This document shows positions 8,336 to 17,535 of a DNA stretch of 33,705 bases, in pieces. Positions within the stretch are counted from its first letter, which is position 1, and the number at the start of each line of letters is the position of its first letter. Under the pieces are notes generated by a model, which was given only the letters and a program-made list of their open reading frames with translations, was not told the DNA's origin and ran no database searches. Origin of the DNA: an uncultured Bacilli bacterium (GTDB lineage: Bacteria > Bacillota_I > Bacilli_A > RF39 > UBA660); contig CANPZX010000010.1 of assembly GCA_947589195.1 (NCBI GenBank), positions 1 through 33,705 of the forward strand. Direction: 5' to 3'. The position numbers were made by a program, and so were the translations under genes.

Positions 8336-11239
8336 CTACTTTTTAATTAAATTATTAACATTTATTTGATATTTATCGTATCTTTTAACTACTCTACCTT
8401 GAATTTCCACGATACTTCCTTTTTTTAAATCATCTATTAATTTTATTTGTTTATTAAATATAACAAAACTAGCTCTTCCCGTTTCATCACTAGCCTCTAA
8501 AAAAGCCATTTCTTCTCCTTTTTTGGTATTAACTTTTTTGATACTTTCAATTAGTACTCCACATTTTATATATTTATCAAAATATTTAGAGATTAATTTT
8601 AATTTAATAAAATCATTTTGACGAAATAAACTTGCGGGATGATTACTAATATAAAAACCATAACTTTCTAATTCATTAGCTATTTCATTTTCTTCATTTT
8701 CATATTCTTTTAAGACTGGTTTTAAGATTAAAGGGGAATCTATTTCACTAGCTAATTCAGCATAATTTAAACAAATATCTAAGTTATTTTTTAAAGTTGT
8801 AGAATTATTAAATTCCAAAAACACTCCCGCTTTAATTAAAATTTCGATAATTCTTTCATTAATATTTTTATTATAAGTTCTTTTTAAAAAATCAATAAAA
8901 TCACTAAATGGGCCATTCTTTTTTCTTTCTTCTAAAATACTGGTAATAGTTAAACTATTTAAACCTTTTATAATACTTAAGGGTAAGTATATTTTATTAT
9001 CTTTAATAAAATAAGTATCTTCACTTATATTAATACTAGGCTTTACTAAAACTAAATTATGTTGTTTGGCTTCGGTTAAATAATCGGCCGTTTTTTCTTC
9101 ACTACCTATACTCATATTAAGTAAGTTAGTAATAAAATACTTGGGAAATTTGACCTTTAAGTAAGCCATCTGATAACCAATTAAAGAATAAGCTACCGAA
9201 TGGGATTTATTAAAACCATAGGATGCAAACTTTAAAATTAAATTATATATTTTCGTCGCTATTTCTTTGGTATAACCATTATTTAAAGCTCTTTTCATAA
9301 ATTTAGTTTGTTCTTCTAACATTATTTCTTTTTTCTTTTTACTCATGGCTCTTCTAACGAGGTCGGCCTCAGCATAACTATAACTTGCAATAACCGAAAG
9401 GATTTGCATAACTTGTTCTTGATAAATTATTATTCCTTCGGTTTCTTTTAAGATTGGTTCTAATTCTTTCGTAATGTAATCGACAGGTTCTTTCTTTTCT
9501 TTTCTTTTTATAAACGAATCAATATTTTCCATCGGTCCGGGCCTAAAAAGTGCAATCGCCGCGATAATATCACTAAACGAACGTGGTTTTAACTTTTGTA
9601 AAAACTTCCGCATCCCATTACTTTCAAATTGAAATATTCCCGTCGTATCGGCTTTCGTAAATAAATCTAAAACTTCTTTATCATTTAAATCAATTTGATT
9701 TAAATTTAAACTTCTTCCCGTATCTTTTTTAATTAAATCTAGAATATTCATTATAATAGTTAAATTTTTAATTGCTAATAAATCCATTTTTAAAAGACCT
9801 AGTTCTTCTAAATATTCCATTGTAATTCCTGTCATTAATAAATCATCATTATCAATAACCGGGATTAAATCATCTAAACGTTCTTTAGAAATAACAACTC
9901 CCGCGGCATGGGTCGAGATATTTTTCTTCAGTCCTTCTAAAGTTAAAGCAATTTTATAAATTTTTTTAAGTTCATTATTTTCTTGAATTAATTTTTTAAC
10001 TTCTGGAATATTTAAATTTTCTTTTAAACTTAAATTAGAACTAATATTTTTAATTAATTCTTCAAAATCTTTTTTTTGATAATCTAAAATTCTCGTAACT
10101 TCTCTTAAAATAAGTTTACTTTTTAAGGTAGCAAAAGTCATAATCGAAGCTACTTTATCTTTTCCATATCTTTCTTTAATATAATCGATAATTAAATAAC
10201 GTTTGGTATTTTCAAAATCAATATCAATATCGGGCATCGTTATTCTTTCGGGATTTAAGAATCTTTCAAATAGTAAATTATATTTTAAAGGGTCAATATC
10301 AGTTATTCCTAGGGTATAACAAACTAATGAACCCGCGGCACTTCCTCGCCCTGGTCCCACTAAAATATTATTTTTTTTAGCATATAAAACATAATCATAA
10401 ACAATTAAGATATAATCTACAAATCCCATTTTTTTAATAACATTTAATTCATAGTCTAATCTATTTTGATATTCTCTTGGAATTTCATCTTTTAATCTTT
10501 TCTTTAAACCTTTTTGAGTTAAATTTTGTAAATAAGTATAAGTATCAGTTAATTCGGCATTATATTTGGGAATATGATTTTCTCCTTTAGGAATTTCTAA
10601 AGAAATTAAATCGCTAAAATCAAGCGTGGTTAAAGCATCGGCTCCCGAGATAGCCCCATCTAAAACATTTGATTTATAGTCTATAAAAGTAAAATCACTT
10701 ATTTTTTGATCTAATTCAATCATTTTTAAATAATTTAAATAATTACAAGTTTCTATTGCTAAAGAAAGAACATTTTTAACATAAACAAGATGATTATCTT
10801 TAATTAAACAAGTCCTTTTTTCTTCTTCATTTTGATAACCGAGAAAAACTATTTCATAAATTTCTTTAATTTCCGAAAAAATATCTAAACTAGCATAAGG
10901 GATTATAACCATAATATTTTCCTTATATTTTTCTAAATCTTCTAAAGTTAACTCCCGACTAGTTTTAATGGTATTGATTTTTAAAAGATTTTGGTAGCCA
11001 GCATAATTTTTAGCATATAAATAAATATGAAGTTTATTAATAAGACAATCTAAACCAATAATAGGTTTAATATTATTTTTAAGACATTTATTATAAAATT
11101 CCATTACCCCATATAAATATTCATCACAAAGAGCACAGGAAGTGATATTTCGCAGTTTTAAAGTATTAATTAAATCATCAATCTTAATCATACTTTTTAA
11201 AAGACTGTAATCCGTAGTAATTTTAAGTGGTACATACAT
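8336..11239 (-). CDS. dnaE: DNA polymerase III DnaE-type alpha subunit
   Basis: GPGRGSAAGSLVCYTLGITDIDPL, PDIDIDFEN, FRPGPMENI, C-terminal OB fold. Confidence 0.94.
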   Translation of the reverse strand: MYVPLKITTDYSLLKSMIKIDDLINTLKLRNITSCALCDEYLYGVMEFYNKCLKNNIKPIIGLDCLINKLHIYLYAKNYAGYQNLLKINTIKTSRELTLEDLEKYKENIMVIIPYASLDIFSEIKEIYEIVFLGYQNEEEKRTCLIKDNHLVYVKNVLSLAIETCNYLNYLKMIELDQKISDFTFIDYKSNVLDGAISGADALTTLDFSDLISLEIPKGENHIPKYNAELTDTYTYLQNLTQKGLKKRLKDEIPREYQNRLDYELNVIKKMGFVDYILIVYDYVLYAKKNNILVGPGRGSAAGSLVCYTLGITDIDPLKYNLLFERFLNPERITMPDIDIDFENTKRYLIIDYIKERYGKDKVASIMTFATLKSKLILREVTRILDYQKKDFEELIKNISSNLSLKENLNIPEVKKLIQENNELKKIYKIALTLEGLKKNISTHAAGVVISKERLDDLIPVIDNDDLLMTGITMEYLEELGLLKMDLLAIKNLTIIMNILDLIKKDTGRSLNLNQIDLNDKEVLDLFTKADTTGIFQFESNGMRKFLQKLKPRSFSDIIAAIALFRPGPMENIDSFIKRKEKKEPVDYITKELEPILKETEGIIIYQEQVMQILSVIASYSYAEADLVRRAMSKKKKEIMLEEQTKFMKRALNNGYTKEIATKIYNLILKFASYGFNKSHSVAYSLIGYQMAYLKVKFPKYFITNLLNMSIGSEEKTADYLTEAKQHNLVLVKPSINISEDTYFIKDNKIYLPLSIIKGLNSLTITSILEERKKNGPFSDFIDFLKRTYNKNINERIIEILIKAGVFLEFNNSTTLKNNLDICLNYAELASEIDSPLILKPVLKEYENEENEIANELESYGFYISNHPASLFRQNDFIKLKLISKYFDKYIKCGVLIESIKKVNTKKGEEMAFLEASDETGRASFVIFNKQIKLIDDLKKGSIVEIQGRVVKRYDKYQINVNNLIKK

Positions 11240-11379
11240 TTTTAAAACACCTCCCCTGTATAATAAGTATTATAACATATTTGCTAACAAATTTTAGATA
11301 CTTAATTATTCTTTTTACATATTTTAGATTTTTTTCTAATTAAATTTAGATTATATAAAAATAAAGGCATTTTATCTAC

Positions 11380-11433
11380 ATCGTACAAAATTGGAAATTT
11401 TAGTAATTTTGTACGATAGAGAGTACAAAATTG
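11380..11433. promoter_or_regulatory. Triple GTACAAAATT operator-like repeat upstream of the AAA ATPase gene
   Basis: ATCGTACAAAATT (11380-11392), inverted AATTTTGTACGAT (11405-11417), third GTACAAAATTG (11423-11433) running into the -35. Confidence 0.6.
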
Positions 11434-11459
11434 ACATATAATTTAAAATGATATATAAT
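11431..11459 (+). promoter_or_regulatory. Consensus promoter TTGACA-17-TATAAT
   Basis: TTGACA 11431-11436, 17-bp spacer, TATAAT 11454-11459. Confidence 0.85.
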
Positions 11460-11484
11460 GTTAAAAGAAATGGGGAATGTTAAA

Positions 11485-12678
11485 ATGCTAAAAAGAGAAA
11501 AATATTTAAAAGATATTAGACCCTTTTATGATGAAGATTTAATTAAAGTTATAACCGGTATCCGTAGATGTGGCAAATCAATTTTATTAGAACAAATTGT
11601 TGACGAATTAAAAGAAAGAGTTGCTAATAATCACATAATCTATATTAACTTTGAAGATGTTAATTATTCTGATATTAAAGATTTTAAAGATTTAAATAAT
11701 TATATTGTTAAACAAATTAAAGATGAAAAGAAATATTACTTATTTTTTGATGAAATTCAAAATGTTTTAGAATGGGAAAAAACTGTTAATTCCTTAAAAG
11801 CCACCAAAAATGTTTCTATCTTTATTACTGGTTCTAATAGCGATTTATTATCTGGCGATTTAGCAACTCTTCTTTCCGGAAGATATGTAAGTTTTAAAAT
11901 GCAACCTTTTGTCTTTTCCGAAGTATGTAAATTAAAAGATACTAAGGAAAATCTTGAAGATTTATTTTTAGATTATCTAAAATGGGGAGGAATGCCTCAA
12001 AGATTTAGATTTGATGAAGAAAAACAAATAAGAACATATTTATCAGATGTTTATGATTCAATAATTATGAAAGACATCATTCGCAGATTTAAGATAAATG
12101 ATTTAGATTTATTCAGTCGTATTGTAGAATATATTATGACTACTCCATCCCAAATATTTTCCGCGGAAAATTTAGCTGAATATTTTAAAAATAATGATAA
12201 ACGTATAGTATCAAAAGAAACTATTTATAATTATTTAGAATATATGTGCAAAGGTTTATTAATTTCTAAAGTCTTTAGATACGATGTAAGAAAAAAGCGC
12301 ATATTAAATGGTAAATATAAATATTATTTAACAGATTTAGGCTTAGGGCGTGTAATGAATACATCCAAAAAAGAACAACTAGGAGCTTATTTAGAAAATA
12401 TCGTTTATAATGAATTAATTTATCGCGGATATGACGTAAAAATTGGCTATTTAGAAAATAGTGAAATTGATTTTATCGCACTTAAAGATGGAAACAAAGA
12501 ATATTATCAAGTTGCTTTCCAAATTGGTGATAATACAAATGTAATGGATAGAGAATTTGGGGTATACAAAACCATTGATGATAATTATCCTAAATATGTT
12601 ATCTCTACTGATAAATTCGATTTATCGGAAAATGGAATTATCCATAAAAATATAATTGATTGGCTTTTAAATAAATAA
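11485..12678 (+). CDS. AAA ATPase with DUF4143-like C-terminal domain
   Basis: Walker A TGIRRCGKS, Walker B YLFFDEIQN, C-terminal YLENIVYNELIYRGYDV...EIDFIALKDG. Start moved from 11458 to the ATG at 11485 because 11458 lies inside the -10. Confidence 0.88.
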   Translation: MLKREKYLKDIRPFYDEDLIKVITGIRRCGKSILLEQIVDELKERVANNHIIYINFEDVNYSDIKDFKDLNNYIVKQIKDEKKYYLFFDEIQNVLEWEKTVNSLKATKNVSIFITGSNSDLLSGDLATLLSGRYVSFKMQPFVFSEVCKLKDTKENLEDLFLDYLKWGGMPQRFRFDEEKQIRTYLSDVYDSIIMKDIIRRFKINDLDLFSRIVEYIMTTPSQIFSAENLAEYFKNNDKRIVSKETIYNYLEYMCKGLLISKVFRYDVRKKRILNGKYKYYLTDLGLGRVMNTSKKEQLGAYLENIVYNELIYRGYDVKIGYLENSEIDFIALKDGNKEYYQVAFQIGDNTNVMDREFGVYKTIDDNYPKYVISTDKFDLSENGIIHKNIIDWLLNK

Positions 12679-12745
12679 CCAGGATTGTTTATAACTTGCA
12701 TAAATACTAATTTTATAATATTATGTATTTAATAGAGAGATGAGA

Positions 12746-12776
12746 CGATGAATACAATTAATGTATTCTCGTTTTT
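12746..12776 (+). terminator. Intrinsic terminator after the AAA ATPase gene
   Basis: CGATGAATACA-ATTAA-TGTATTCTCG followed by GTTTTTC. Confidence 0.6.
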
Positions 12777-12993
12777 CATTTCTTTCAAATCTTCTTTCGT
12801 TTAGAATTATAAGATAGACAATTCAACAACACCAAGTAAGACTTTTTCTATTCTATTTTAATTTTACTTGACAAAACTTTCCTGTATCCTTTAAAATTAA
12901 ATTGACTTTTTACTTAAGAAAACTTTTATTTATGACACCTTAGTTGCTCGAAGATCATTCGGGATTTTTGTTTTGAAAAAAGGAGTGGTGAAA

Positions 12994-15009
12994 ATGAATA
13001 ATGAAGAAAAAACAAAAGAAATCAAAAATTTAGAAAAAACAGTACAATATTTAAATCACAAGATTGAAGAAATGGAACTAGATATTTTTGCAGATACAGA
13101 AAAAATTAAAGAATTTCGAAAATATGCCTGGGAAAACAAAGGCGGAATGGACGCTCAAGAATTAAATAGTGTTCGAACTAGCAGTGAACAAGAAGCTATT
13201 CTATTACTAAGAGAAAGAGATTATTTTAAAAAACTATTAAAAATAAAAGATGCCCCCTACTTTGCTTCCATTGTTGTTGATGATGAAAACCAAGAAAAGC
13301 AAAAAATTTATATTGGGATGACTTATTTAAAAGATGACAATAAAGATAATTTAATTTATGACTGGCGAGCTCCCATCTGTAGTATTTTTTATGATTATGA
13401 AAATGGTCCTTGTAGTTATGAAGCCCCCATGGGCATCATAAAAACGCACCTTTATCAAAAAAGACAATATAAAATTGAAAATCAAAAGCTAAAACGGATT
13501 ATCGATAGTGCAATTAACATTGATGATGATATCTTGCAAGAAGTTCTTTCGGAAGCCTCAACTGAAAAAATGAAAAATATTGTTAACACCATTCAACAAG
13601 AACAAAATAGCGTAATAAGAAATACCAAAGATAAACATTTAATCGTCCAAGGAATCGCGGGTTCTGGAAAAACTAGTGTTGCTCTTCACCGGATTGCTTT
13701 TTTACTCTATAAAATCAAAAACTTATCATCTGATAAAATCTTAATCTTTTCTCCTAATCAAATATTTACGGAATGCATATCTAATGTCCTACCCGAACTA
13801 GGCGAAGAAAATACTTTAGAAACTACTTTTCATGACTATCTATCCAAAATAATTAACGAATATGACCACGTTGAAAGTTATATCGATTTCTTAAATCGGT
13901 ATTATGCTAACGATACTACTAATATAGAACTACTTAAATATAAACAAAGTAATGAAATTATTAAAGACTTAGAAGACTTTGTAAAATATTTAGAAGATAA
14001 TATTAGTTTTAAAAAAGGAATTGTTGAAAATAAAGTATTTGAATATTCTAAAGAAGAATTAAATGACTTATTTAAAAATAGATATTCTAGTGTTGTCTTC
14101 TTTGAACGAATCGATGCGATGGCCTTAAAATTTAGCGAAAATAATTACCGTGGTAGTAAAAAGAAAGCTAAAACTTATCACAAACTTTTATTGGAGGCGA
14201 TGGAATTTAAAAAAGATTATAAAGAAATATTACGCATGTTTTATGAAAGTGATTTTTTTAAAGGTAAATTAAAAGAAGTAGAACTTAAAAACTTAAAAAA
14301 TAAAAAAATGATTAATTACGATGATGCTTTAATTCTTATTTATTTAAAAGGCTTAATGGAAGGATTTCCCTATGAAGCATATATCGAACAAGTTGTTATT
14401 GATGAAGCCCAAGATTATAGTTATTTACAATATTTAATTTTAAATAAAATATTTAAAAAAGCTTCATTTACAATCTTAGGAGATGTTAATCAAAATATTA
14501 ATCCTTTTTATAATTATAATTCTTTAGCGGAATTAAATAATATTTTTAAAGGTAAATATATTGAACTTACTAAAACTTATCGTTCTAGTGAAGAAATAAT
14601 TGAATTTGCTAATAAAATACTTAATTTAAATCATATTTGTGCGATAAGAAAAGATAATCATAAACCAGTTATTTTAAGAGATAAATTAACTTATTTAAAA
14701 AAAGATGTTCTTTATTTAAAAAATAGTTATAAATCCTTAGCAATTATTACGAAAAATATGGATATGGCTAAAAGTATTTATGAATATTTAAAAGATAAAA
14801 TAAATATCTCTTTGGTGGATATTAATACCACTCTTTTTAACAAGGAATGTGTCGTTATGCCAGCTTATTTAGCCAAAGGCTTAGAATTTGATAGTGTCAT
14901 TGTTTATCAAGATAGTAAAGCATATTTTACCGATTTAGAAAGTAAACTTTATTATGTGGCCGTAACAAGAGCACAACATGAGTTAATTGTTTATCGAGTC
15001 CTTGACTAA
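12994..15009 (+). CDS. helD: HelD-like UvrD/Rep-family helicase (RNA polymerase recycling)
   Basis: IVQGIAGSGKTSVALHRIAFLLY, VVIDEAQDYSYLQY, N-terminal coiled coil, YDWRAPICSIFYDYENGP. ATG at 12994 has an AAGGAG-type RBS and fits better than 12973. Confidence 0.85.
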   Translation: MNNEEKTKEIKNLEKTVQYLNHKIEEMELDIFADTEKIKEFRKYAWENKGGMDAQELNSVRTSSEQEAILLLRERDYFKKLLKIKDAPYFASIVVDDENQEKQKIYIGMTYLKDDNKDNLIYDWRAPICSIFYDYENGPCSYEAPMGIIKTHLYQKRQYKIENQKLKRIIDSAINIDDDILQEVLSEASTEKMKNIVNTIQQEQNSVIRNTKDKHLIVQGIAGSGKTSVALHRIAFLLYKIKNLSSDKILIFSPNQIFTECISNVLPELGEENTLETTFHDYLSKIINEYDHVESYIDFLNRYYANDTTNIELLKYKQSNEIIKDLEDFVKYLEDNISFKKGIVENKVFEYSKEELNDLFKNRYSSVVFFERIDAMALKFSENNYRGSKKKAKTYHKLLLEAMEFKKDYKEILRMFYESDFFKGKLKEVELKNLKNKKMINYDDALILIYLKGLMEGFPYEAYIEQVVIDEAQDYSYLQYLILNKIFKKASFTILGDVNQNINPFYNYNSLAELNNIFKGKYIELTKTYRSSEEIIEFANKILNLNHICAIRKDNHKPVILRDKLTYLKKDVLYLKNSYKSLAIITKNMDMAKSIYEYLKDKINISLVDINTTLFNKECVVMPAYLAKGLEFDSVIVYQDSKAYFTDLESKLYYVAVTRAQHELIVYRVLD

Positions 15010-15056
15010 ACAGGGATTTAATGATAAGATTTTAAAAGAAATTGGGAGGTGGCAAA

Positions 15057-15215
15057 ATGGCTCGTAATATATCAGCAAAAAAACCTTTAACAGCTAATTT
15101 TAGAAGTAAAGCAAATAATGCTACTAAACGCAGACAAAAACCAAACTTACAAAAAAGAAAAATTAATGGTGAATCTGTTTTAATCAGTACAAGAGAAGCT
15201 AAGAAATTAAATTAA
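15057..15215 (+). CDS. rpmB: 50S ribosomal protein L28, short form (52 aa), absent from supplied ORF track
   Basis: Translation MARNISAKKPLTANFRSKANNATKRRQKPNLQKRKINGESVLISTREAKKLN; RBS GGGAGG upstream; lies next to the rpe/rsgA/prkC block as in Bacillus. Confidence 0.9.
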   Translation: MARNISAKKPLTANFRSKANNATKRRQKPNLQKRKINGESVLISTREAKKLN

Positions 15216-15250
15216 AAACCATCAATGATGGTCTTTTATTTTTATTTTTT
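15214..15250 (+). terminator. Intrinsic terminator after rpmB
   Basis: ACCATC-AAT-GATGGT (15218-15232) followed by a T-rich tract. Confidence 0.75.
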
Positions 15251-16015
15251 TTAATCTTCTACTTCAAAATTTAATAATTCTTTACAAGTCTTTTCATATA
15301 AATCTTGTTCATGTTTTATCGTATCTATTAAAAACATTTTATCTTTTTCATATTCTCTTAAACCTCTTAAATAATAAGATTTATCTTTGTCTAATATAAT
15401 AAAAGGCATAATATTATTTCTTAAACATTCCTTAAACATAATAATTCTTCCAACCCGGCCATTGCCATCGCCAAAAGGGTGAATCATCTCAAATTTAAAA
15501 TGAAAATCAATAATATCTTCCAAAGTAATATTAGTTTTAGCATTATATTCTTTTAATAATTTGTTAATTTCTTTTAAAACATCTTCCGGAGCAGTTGTAG
15601 AAATTACATTAACTGCTCCTATTATATTAGGAACAACTTTAAACCCACCAACCTTATATCGCGGATTTTGTTCATCACTAGTATTTCTCTTTAAAATTTT
15701 ATTCATTTCGATAATCATTTCTTTTGATAATTTAGTGTCAATATTATCTAACATATAATCAAATAGCTTAAAATGATTTTTAGTTTCTATTAAATCATCT
15801 AATTTAATTAATTCATCATTTTTAGAAATAAATGAATCAGTAGTAAAGATGGCTTCTGTTTGGTCACTAGAAAGCCTACTACCCTCTATTTTATTAGAAT
15901 TATAAGAAAAGTTAACTTGGGAAAAATGATATATATTTCCTTTAAATTTACTTTCTTTTTGTTTAATTAATTCTTTTCTTATTTTTGCAATATTCATAAA
16001 TACCTTCACCTCCAA
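15251..16015 (-). CDS. Fic family protein (putative AMP transferase)
   Basis: Fic motif HPFGDGNGRVGR and N-terminal (S/T)xxxE(G/N)-type inhibitory motif SNKIEG. Confidence 0.9.
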   Translation of the reverse strand: MEVKVFMNIAKIRKELIKQKESKFKGNIYHFSQVNFSYNSNKIEGSRLSSDQTEAIFTTDSFISKNDELIKLDDLIETKNHFKLFDYMLDNIDTKLSKEMIIEMNKILKRNTSDEQNPRYKVGGFKVVPNIIGAVNVISTTAPEDVLKEINKLLKEYNAKTNITLEDIIDFHFKFEMIHPFGDGNGRVGRIIMFKECLRNNIMPFIILDKDKSYYLRGLREYEKDKMFLIDTIKHEQDLYEKTCKELLNFEVED

Positions 16016-16029
16016 GTATTATAACATAA

Positions 16030-16055
16030 AAAGACACCTCTTAAAAAATGTCTTT
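16030..16055 (-). terminator. Intrinsic terminator after rpe
   Basis: AAAGACA...TGTCTTT stem; minus strand continues with TTTTTATG. Confidence 0.65.
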
Positions 16056-16700
16056 CTATCCATTAACTTGTTTTAAACTTTCAACTCTTTCTTTAAAATC
16101 TTTATAAGTACAAATATAAGTACCCGCAACGGCGATATCTAAATTATCATCAAATAATTTAATTGTTTCAGCATTAATTCCCCCATCAACACTAATTAAA
16201 AACTTATATTTTTCTTTAGTCCTAATCTTTTTTAATTGATTAAACTTATCGATTGTTCCTGAAATAAACTTTTGTCCCCCATATCCCGGAACTACTCCCA
16301 TTAATAAAACTAAATCGAGTTTAGGTAATAATGAAGTAATTTCTTCGATACTGGTTAAAGGATTAATCGCCATCCCAACTTTAATTTTCTTTTCTTTTAG
16401 ATAAGCAATAATTTCTTCAGGATTACTAGTCGCTTCATACGAAAAAGTAATAAATGTAGGATTAATCAACGAAAATAAATCAATAAAATCTTTAATATGT
16501 AAAGTCATTAAATGAACATCTTTTTTTACTTTACTTTTCTTTAAAAGATTTAACATTTCTTTATCTAAATAAGTTTTATTATTAACAAATAAACCATCCA
16601 TGACATCAACATGAATAAAATCAGCTTTTGCTTCTTCAATTTTTTCTAAGGTTTTATTAAAACTAAAATTACTTTTTAAAAAAGATACCGCTACTTTCAT
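16056..16700 (-). CDS. rpe: Ribulose-phosphate 3-epimerase
   Basis: FIHVDVMDGLFVNN, VLLMGVVPGYGGQKFI, ISVDGGINAETI. Confidence 0.95.
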   Translation of the reverse strand: MKVAVSFLKSNFSFNKTLEKIEEAKADFIHVDVMDGLFVNNKTYLDKEMLNLLKKSKVKKDVHLMTLHIKDFIDLFSLINPTFITFSYEATSNPEEIIAYLKEKKIKVGMAINPLTSIEEITSLLPKLDLVLLMGVVPGYGGQKFISGTIDKFNQLKKIRTKEKYKFLISVDGGINAETIKLFDDNLDIAVAGTYICTYKDFKERVESLKQVNG

Positions 16701-16701
16701 T

Positions 16702-17535
16702 TTACTTACCCCTATTTCTTATAAAACTTAAATAATTATCATAACGACTTTGACTGATTTTATTATTCTTTACCGCTAATTTTACTTGGCAACCAGTTTC
16801 TTCTTTGTGATAACAATCTTTAAATTGACAAGTATATTTTTGAAACTCTAAAAAAGAAGATTTAATTTGTTCATTAGTTATATCTCTAAAATCTAAACTA
16901 GAAAAACCTGGTGTATCGGCAATTTTAAAATGTTTAAGTTTAAAAATTTCTACATGTCTTGTGGTATGTTTTCCTCGTCCTAAACTTTTCGATATTTCAT
17001 CAGTTTTTAAATTAAGATTTTTATCTAATTTATTAATTAAAGTACTTTTGCCACTTCCCGTTTGACCCGTAATTACCACTAATTTATTTTTAAATATTTT
17101 ATTTATTTTCCGAATATCCGTATTTAAAACAACTTGATAACCAATTTTTTGATAATCTTTAATTATTTGTTTTAATTTTCTTTTTTCATTTTTATCTAAT
17201 AAATCGACTTTGGAAAAACAAATAACAGGTTTAATATTATTAATCGTAATTAATGAAAGCATTTTATCTAATAAAGTTAAAGATAATTCGGGATTTTTTA
17301 CACTCGTCATTACAAGAGCATAATCGACATTACTAATAAGTGGGCGATTTAAACTATTTTTCCTAGCCATAATTTTTGTTATATAAAGATTTTTTAAATC
17401 AACTTCACAATAATCGCCAACTAAAGGGGTTATTTCTTCATTTCGAAATTTCCCCCTAGCTCGACAATCATAAGTTTTATTATCAATTTCTACTGTATAT
17501 AAATTACTAATTATTTTAATTATTTGCCCGGTCAT
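16702..17535 (-). CDS. rsgA: Ribosome small subunit-dependent GTPase A
   Basis: Circularly permuted GTPase: CFSKVDLL, GQTGSGKSTLIN, DTPGFSSLDF, Zn-binding C-terminus. ATG at 17535 overlaps the prkC stop (TAATG) and is preferred over 17553. Confidence 0.94.
   Translation of the reverse strand: MTGQIIKIISNLYTVEIDNKTYDCRARGKFRNEEITPLVGDYCEVDLKNLYITKIMARKNSLNRPLISNVDYALVMTSVKNPELSLTLLDKMLSLITINNIKPVICFSKVDLLDKNEKRKLKQIIKDYQKIGYQVVLNTDIRKINKIFKNKLVVITGQTGSGKSTLINKLDKNLNLKTDEISKSLGRGKHTTRHVEIFKLKHFKIADTPGFSSLDFRDITNEQIKSSFLEFQKYTCQFKDCYHKEETGCQVKLAVKNNKISQSRYDNYLSFIRNRGK

Noticed and set aside
12679-12780. Possible fourth antitoxin-like RNA (TTGCAT-17-TATTAT, TTATGTATTT) after the AAA ATPase
   Set aside because: Shares only short AT-rich words with the family, lacks the CAAGG...CTTGCATAAAATAAAAAAGG core; the hairpin is adequately explained as the ATPase terminator.
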